A stretch of DNA of 27,617 bases from NCBI GenBank assembly GCA_003446015.1, contig DMBU01000189.1, forward strand, positions 1 through 27,617, written 5' to 3'. This document shows, one piece after another, positions 23,207 to 27,617 of this stretch; the stretch's first letter is position 1; each line of letters starts with the position of its first letter. This DNA comes from Bacteroidales bacterium (GTDB lineage: Bacteria; Bacteroidota; Bacteroidia; Bacteroidales; UBA12077). The position numbers and the translations under genes were made by a program. The notes below the pieces were generated by a model that searched no databases, was not told the origin of the DNA, and was given only the letters and a program-made list of their open reading frames with translations.

Positions 23207-24409
23207 TTAAAATAAATAGTGATTATGAAAAATTGTTTTTGATTTTTCCAGTTTAGGTTTTATGTCTTCAGAAAAGTACTTAGAAGCAATTGTTCTCAAA
23301 TTATATTGTGATGCCATTACTTCGCCATATGCACCAACCGATAAGATGGCAATTAAATCACCTCTTTGGGTTGATGGTAATAAGATTGATCTCCCAAAAT
23401 AATCTGAAGTTTCACATATTGGTCCTGCAATATCATATTCCTCGAGAGATTTATTTGAACTTAAATTAATTATTTTATGATTAGCTTGATACAAAGCAGG
23501 TCGAAGTAATTCTGTAAATCCTGAATCAAGTATTATTGTTTTCCGATCTCCATTGTTCTTCACAAAAAGTACTCGTGAAATTAAACTACCACATTGGCCA
23601 ACTATTGAACGTCCCGGCTCAAAGAGCACTGTTTGCCCGTTAAATATTTGAAGAGATTTATTAAATCCTGAGAAATAAGTTTGAAAATCAGGAATTTGAC
23701 TTTCAGGATTTTCGTAATCAATACCCAAACCTCCACCTAGGTTGATGTAGCTTATCTCTATGTTTTGTTCACGCAGAAAGTTTTGAAAGGTATTAACAAC
23801 TTTGATTAGCTCCTTAAAAACATTCAAATCAGTGATTTGTGATCCAATGTGAAAGTGTAAGCCGTTAATCTGTAAATTTTTGAATGTGTTAATGTTTTTA
23901 ATAATCAGCATTAATTCATATTGAGAAATTCCAAATTTATTAGAGCTTAATCCAGTTGTAACATGATGATGTGTGTTTGCATCAATATTTGGGTTAATTC
24001 GTAAAGCAACTCTTACCTTTTTCTTGCTAGCTTGAGCAATACTGTTTATAACCTGAAGCTCTTCAATAGACTCACAATTTATACAGGAAATATTCTCATC
24101 AATGGAGTATTTAATTTCCTGATCAGTTTTTCCAACACCGGCAAATACAATTTTATTTGGTGTAAAACCACAGTTTAAAGCTCTTTCAATTTCATTTCCA
24201 CTTACACAATCTGCCCCTAGACCGTAGCTGCTTATTATTCTCAGAATTCTTTCGTTAGCGTTTGCTTTAACAGCATAATGAATAGTATAATGATACAAGT
24301 TTGCTGCCTCTTTTATGGCAAAAAGGGTTTTGTGCAGCAAACCTGTATCATAAAAATAGAAAGGGGTTTCTAGTTTTTCAAAATATTTTAGAACTAATTG
24401 GTTAAACAT
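23207..24409 (-). CDS. lysA: Diaminopimelate decarboxylase
   Basis: The enzyme catalyses the last step of lysine synthesis, decarboxylating meso-diaminopimelate. The 400-residue fold type III PLP enzyme shows the PLP lysine in YAVKAN (Lys48), HFHIGSQ (185-191), the glycine-rich GGGLG (225-229), EPGRSIVG (264-271) and the active-site cysteine in CETSD (332-336). The usual MND of the LDAGMNDLIRPALY segment reads FTE here (298-300), while RPALY is kept. The ATG lies inside the last codons of lysC, a 16-nt overlap, so the two are translated from one message, probably with coupling. Length is slightly under the usual 400-420. Neighbouring aspartokinase supports the lysine role over arginine or ornithine decarboxylase. 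Confidence 0.93.
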   Translation of the reverse strand: MFNQLVLKYFEKLETPFYFYDTGLLHKTLFAIKEAANLYHYTIHYAVKANANERILRIISSYGLGADCVSGNEIERALNCGFTPNKIVFAGVGKTDQEIKYSIDENISCINCESIEELQVINSIAQASKKKVRVALRINPNIDANTHHHVTTGLSSNKFGISQYELMLIIKNINTFKNLQINGLHFHIGSQITDLNVFKELIKVVNTFQNFLREQNIEISYINLGGGLGIDYENPESQIPDFQTYFSGFNKSLQIFNGQTVLFEPGRSIVGQCGSLISRVLFVKNNGDRKTIILDSGFTELLRPALYQANHKIINLSSNKSLEEYDIAGPICETSDYFGRSILLPSTQRGDLIAILSVGAYGEVMASQYNLRTIASKYFSEDIKPKLEKSKTIFHNHYLF

Positions 24410-25722
24410 GGCTCATTATTAAGAATATATGTATTTAGTAAATTAAGTGCTTTACTTTTATTAATAGAATCAATTACCAGTGTCATATTGTTTTTACTTG
24501 CACCAAAAGAGATCATATTTATTGCTATACTATTTAGTCCTTCGACAATATTCTGAATAGAAAAGTTTTGATCTGAAAAATTCCCAACAATGCAAATAAT
24601 GCTCTGATTCTTTTCAACCTGAATATCTCCTAAAACAGAAAGATCCCTAACAATTTCATTTAAAGATGAAGTATCTTCAATGGTCATAGCAACTGATATT
24701 TCCGAAGAGGTCAACATATCTACTGATGTATGATAGGTATCAAAAACCTCAAAAATCCTTCTTAGAAATCCATAAGCCTGCATCATACGTGCTGATTTGA
24801 CTTTGATTGTAGTTATTTGATCTTTAGACGCAATTGCTTTTAAATCTTTTCCATTATTCATTGAAATTAATGTTCCGATATGTTCAGGATTAAAGGTGTT
24901 TTTTATCCTGATGGGAATTCCTTTTTGTTGTGCAGGAGTAATGCTTGCAGGATGAAGGATTTTTGCTCCAAAATATGCCAGCTCGCTTGCATCATCATAG
25001 GATAAAGTGCTAATGTGTTTGGTAGTATGTACAAATCGAGGATCGTTGTTGCGCAGGCCATCAATATCAGTCCATATTTCAACACTATTTGAATTTAAAG
25101 CATTGGCTATTATAGTTGCGGTATAATCACTTCCTCCACGTCCCAAATGATCAATATTATTTTTGTAGTCGCGGCAAATAAAACCTTGCGTAAGAAATAA
25201 TTTACAATCCCTATGTTTCTCTATTTGAGGGATTAATTTTGCCTTTATAAAAGAATAATCAGGTTCTTTGGATTTGTTAATTCTTAAAAAATCTAAAGAA
25301 GGGAGTAAGGCCGCATCCATTCCTATATCTAATAAATAGATATAAATAATCATCGATGAGAGGATTTCTCCTTGCGAAAGGATCATTTTCTCGTCTTTTA
25401 TTTTTACCCTTTTATAATTGTATTTCGAAATGAATAGAATGGTTTTATTAAGCTTCTTTAATGCAATTTCTTTTAAATTAGCACTTGAAATTAGTTCTGT
25501 AATCAAAGTCGAATGTTTCTCTTTAATGATCTCTAAGAGCTGTTCAGAAATGATCCAATTTTCATTTTTAGATTGCTTAATAAAATCCGATAATAGATTT
25601 GTTATGCTCTCTATGGCAGAGAATACAACTATTTTAATTTCATTGTCGGAAATTATATTTACCACATTTCTGATTCTTTCTGAACTGCCAAGCGACGTTC
25701 CTCCGAATTTTAATACTTTCAT
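24394..25722 (-). CDS. lysC: Aspartate kinase
   Basis: The enzyme phosphorylates aspartate, the committed step of the lysine/threonine/methionine family. The 442-residue protein starts MKVLKFGGTSLGS with the kinase hallmark KFGGTS. It has GRGGSDYTATI (194-204) and WTDIDGL (217-223) of the amino-acid-kinase fold, and two ACT domains in the last 140 residues (about 303-365 and 373-435), which normally bind lysine or threonine for feedback control. It is the first gene of the lysC-lysA pair, divergent from the ACT-domain gene at 25836. No lysine riboswitch or leader peptide is seen in the 113-nt upstream region. Confidence 0.95.
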   Translation of the reverse strand: MKVLKFGGTSLGSSERIRNVVNIISDNEIKIVVFSAIESITNLLSDFIKQSKNENWIISEQLLEIIKEKHSTLITELISSANLKEIALKKLNKTILFISKYNYKRVKIKDEKMILSQGEILSSMIIYIYLLDIGMDAALLPSLDFLRINKSKEPDYSFIKAKLIPQIEKHRDCKLFLTQGFICRDYKNNIDHLGRGGSDYTATIIANALNSNSVEIWTDIDGLRNNDPRFVHTTKHISTLSYDDASELAYFGAKILHPASITPAQQKGIPIRIKNTFNPEHIGTLISMNNGKDLKAIASKDQITTIKVKSARMMQAYGFLRRIFEVFDTYHTSVDMLTSSEISVAMTIEDTSSLNEIVRDLSVLGDIQVEKNQSIICIVGNFSDQNFSIQNIVEGLNSIAINMISFGASKNNMTLVIDSINKSKALNLLNTYILNNEPCLTN

Positions 25723-25796
25723 TCTTCTGTTTTTTTGGTAAAAATATTTGAAGTTTGCAACTGTAGAAAATAAACAAATGAATAATAACTAAATTG

Positions 25797-25821
25797 TAAC
25801 AAATTGTTATATATTTAACAA
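25797..25821. promoter_or_regulatory. TAACAA/TTGTTA half-site array in the lysC-ACT divergent promoter
   Basis: TAACAA (25797-25802), TTGTTA (25804-25809) and TAACAA (25816-25821) make two overlapping inverted repeats, one with a 1-nt centre and one with a 6-nt centre. They lie between lysC and the ACT-domain gene, close to the start of the latter. This is operator-like, but the half-sites are short and AT-rich. Confidence 0.4.
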
Positions 25822-25835
25822 AAAGTTATAAATAC

Positions 25836-26492
25836 ATGATTACAATTTCACAAGCCGTAGAGACCATATTAGCGAATAAACCTTTCATTCTGGATGCCAT
25901 GAATGATAATATCATAAACTATTCATTACTTGCAAATTTTATTAAACCAGATGTGGAAGTATTATTAAAAAAAGAAGTAAAGGATAGTGCCATAGTTATG
26001 GCAATACGCAGATTTAAGTCGGTTAATGATGTAGGATTAATAAAAAGAATCGAAAATCAGGTTAAACATTTCGGCGATATTTTGGTTCGTTCAAATCTGG
26101 TTGATTACACGTTTAAAAACTCCGAAACATTATTACAAAATCAACAAAGATTGCTTGATAAGATAAAAGATAAGAAAGGTTTTTTTTATACTGTAACACA
26201 AGGAGTTTACGAAACAACCTTTATTTTAAGTGATCAGGTAAAAGATGAAATTCATTTAATCTTTGAAGGGGAAAAGCTTATTTCAAGTTGCTATAATTTA
26301 TCTTCGGTCACCATTAAATTACCAACAGGAAATACCGAGCAACCCGGTTTGTATTATTATATATTCAAAAAATTAGCATGGGATGGTATTAATATTCTTG
26401 AGGTAGTTTCAACTTCGAATGAATTCACTATTCTTTTAAAGGATAAAGATATTGATAAAGCGTTTTCTGTAATAAAAAATCTAAAAAGTTAA
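25836..26492 (+). CDS. ACT-domain protein, possible amino-acid-responsive regulator
   Basis: This 218-residue protein has no signal peptide or membrane segment. The N-terminal part (about 1-75) has the pattern ETILANKPFILDAM...IINYSLLANFI...VMAIRRF, which resembles helical, winged-helix-like N-termini of a widespread but poorly studied bacterial and archaeal ACT family. The C-terminal part (about 155-216) is a clear ACT domain: PGLYYYIFKKLAWDGINILE, then a strand with EFTILL and a final helix. It is transcribed divergently from lysC across 113 nt containing repeated TAACAA half-sites. A regulator or allosteric partner of the lysine pathway is a reasonable inference; direct DNA binding is not shown. 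A convergent terminator follows. Confidence 0.7.
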   Translation: MITISQAVETILANKPFILDAMNDNIINYSLLANFIKPDVEVLLKKEVKDSAIVMAIRRFKSVNDVGLIKRIENQVKHFGDILVRSNLVDYTFKNSETLLQNQQRLLDKIKDKKGFFYTVTQGVYETTFILSDQVKDEIHLIFEGEKLISSCYNLSSVTIKLPTGNTEQPGLYYYIFKKLAWDGINILEVVSTSNEFTILLKDKDIDKAFSVIKNLKS

Positions 26493-26497
26493 AAAAA

Positions 26498-26520
26498 TCC
26501 TGACAGATTTTCTATCAGGA
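26498..26520. terminator. Bidirectional terminator between ACT gene and MATE gene
   Basis: TCCTGA (26498-26503) and TCAGGA (26515-26520) pair, extended by AGA/TCT across one mismatch, leaving a TTT loop. A seven-base A run precedes and CTTTTATTAT follows, so a U-tract is available on either strand. It lies in the 34-nt gap between convergent genes. Confidence 0.82.
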
Positions 26521-26526
26521 CTTTTA

Positions 26527-27617
26527 TTATACTTTCTGCAGTTTCCATTTTCCTTTTCTAAACAGCCATATGGCAATAAGAGTCATCATAGATTCAGCAA
26601 TTATAATCGCTGCATAAACACCGTATTCATCGAGGCCATTCATTCTGGCTAAAAAGTATGCTAATGGAATTTCTATCATCCAAAAGCAGATGATATTAAT
26701 TTTGGTTGGGGTTTTTGTGTCACCTGCACCATTAAATGCCTGTACCATAACCATTCCGACTGCATAGAAAATAAAGCCTATACTTACAATTCTTAATCCT
26801 TGTGCTCCTGTTGCCACAACATCGGTATTTGCAATAAATAATCGAATAAAGAAATGTGGTTCAATAATGAAGATTACTGAAAAAATCCCCAGTAATATCA
26901 TATTTACATAAGCCGTTGCCCAAACAGCGCGTTCGGCGCGTTTGGGCTTTTTTGCCCCAAGATTCTGTCCAACAAGAGTAGCCGCCGCATTGCTAAGCCC
27001 CCAGGATGGCAGCAAAACAAAGATTATAATGCGAATAGCAATTGTATAACCTGCCAGTGCTGTACTTCCAAACATGGCTATTATTCTAACCATAGCGATC
27101 CAACTTGAGGTTGCTATAATAGATTGCCCAATTCCTCCCAATGAAATTTTTATAAGGTCAAGCATAACTTCAACATTCAATCTTATTGCTTTTTTAAATA
27201 TCTTTATTCTTCCGTTTCCTTTAAATAAAATGTAAAGCTGATAAATAACGGCAATGCTTCTGCCCGTAGTGGTAGCAATAGCAGCACCTTTAATTCCCAT
27301 GGCAGGAATTGGACCAAATCCGAATATAAATAATGGATCAAGAATGATGTTTGCTCCATTCGCCAATAACAACACCCTCATGGATACTGCCGCATCGCCA
27401 GAACTTCTGAAAACCGCGTTTATAATAAAAAGGAGCATAATTACAATATTGCTACTTAGAAGTATTGTTGGGTATATGCTATTGTTTTCAATTATTTCGG
27501 CATTAGCTCCCATTATTCTTAAGAGATCTTTCGCAAATATTAAACCTGGGATTCCTAATAGTAACGAGATTATACAAGCAACGATTATGGCTTGTACAGC
27601 TGCCACTGATGCTCTTT
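26527..27617 (-). CDS. MATE family efflux transporter, partial
   Basis: The reading frame is open through the window end, so the gene begins outside; an internal GTG at 27604-27606 is not the true start. About 363 C-terminal residues are present of the roughly 450 normal for the family, so about 90 N-terminal residues are missing. It has multiple hydrophobic segments with the MATE-typical NGAGDTKTPT, AGYTIAIRI and ATLVGQNLGAKK motifs, the last marking the repeated domain start. These transporters expel cationic drugs or metabolites using Na+ or H+ gradients. The substrate is unknown. The C-terminus ends cleanly in a basic tail before a strong terminator. Confidence 0.92.
   Translation of the reverse strand, partial: RASVAAVQAIIVACIISLLLGIPGLIFAKDLLRIMGANAEIIENNSIYPTILLSSNIVIMLLFIINAVFRSSGDAAVSMRVLLLANGANIILDPLFIFGFGPIPAMGIKGAAIATTTGRSIAVIYQLYILFKGNGRIKIFKKAIRLNVEVMLDLIKISLGGIGQSIIATSSWIAMVRIIAMFGSTALAGYTIAIRIIIFVLLPSWGLSNAAATLVGQNLGAKKPKRAERAVWATAYVNMILLGIFSVIFIIEPHFFIRLFIANTDVVATGAQGLRIVSIGFIFYAVGMVMVQAFNGAGDTKTPTKINIICFWMIEIPLAYFLARMNGLDEYGVYAAIIIAESMMTLIAIWLFRKGKWKLQKV

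Noticed and set aside
25723..25835. Lysine riboswitch or leader peptide ahead of lysC
   Set aside because: The region is only 113 nt, almost pure A/T with no long stems or Lys-codon-rich short frame, and is far too short for the L-box fold.

Overview
This window is chromosomal sequence from a low-GC member of the Bacteroidota, most likely an anaerobic or facultative marine or gut-type relative of the Bacteroidales/Marinilabiliales. The support is: AT-rich composition; start codons without Shine-Dalgarno sequences; several TAnnTTTG-type -7 promoter elements (the Bacteroidota sigma consensus); a DUF5916 outer-membrane protein; TPR-type sensor kinases; a short sigma54 activator without an HTH; and a hydF gene, which implies [FeFe]-hydrogenase and a fermentative or H2-linked metabolism. 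No rRNA, tRNA, CRISPR array, transposase, integrase or phage module was seen.

Layout. (1) 1-4581: an acetate-transporter (SatP/YaaH) gene and a DUF5916/CBM9-like outer-membrane protein gene, both on the minus strand. They are separated by a 449-nt spacer holding a cluster of four related palindromes; a second 544-nt spacer holds a long nested inverted repeat. (2) 4582-7257: a B12-binding-type radical SAM protein and HydF. (3) 7259-13569: a very AT-rich surface-glycan or glycolipid block with two polyprenol-phosphate-type GT2 glycosyltransferases, two polytopic GT-C-like membrane proteins and a PF03706 flippase-like protein (the only plus-strand gene of the block). (4) 13581-15026: aspartate ammonia-lyase. 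(5) 15123-19601: a sigma54-type response regulator lacking its DNA-binding domain, a short Ppx/GppA phosphatase, and a NatA/NatB-type ABC exporter, all on the minus strand. (6) 19881-23179, plus strand: a secreted repeat protein and a TPR histidine kinase. (7) 23207-27617: the lysine branch genes lysC and lysA (overlapping), a divergent ACT-domain protein likely tied to aspartate-family control, and the C-terminal part of a MATE transporter that runs off the window end.

How the parts fit. HydF is a maturation factor for the [FeFe]-hydrogenase active site; HydE and HydG are not in the window. An aspA gene commonly accompanies hydEFG in Bacteroidota, and here aspA and hydF lie on the same strand, split by the glycosylation block. 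This looks like an insertion or rearrangement in an ancestral maturation cluster. LysC feeds aspartate into lysine/diaminopimelate, LysA performs the last step, and the divergent ACT protein faces a promoter region rich in TAACAA/TTGTTA half-sites.

Most of the window is ordinary core or semi-core content. I did not find a convincing new defence or mobile system. The most unusual signals are the palindrome family at 1160-1434 (two 42-nt hairpin copies whose stems differ by compensatory changes), the split hydF/aspA arrangement, and the uncharacterised ACT protein with its operator-like region.
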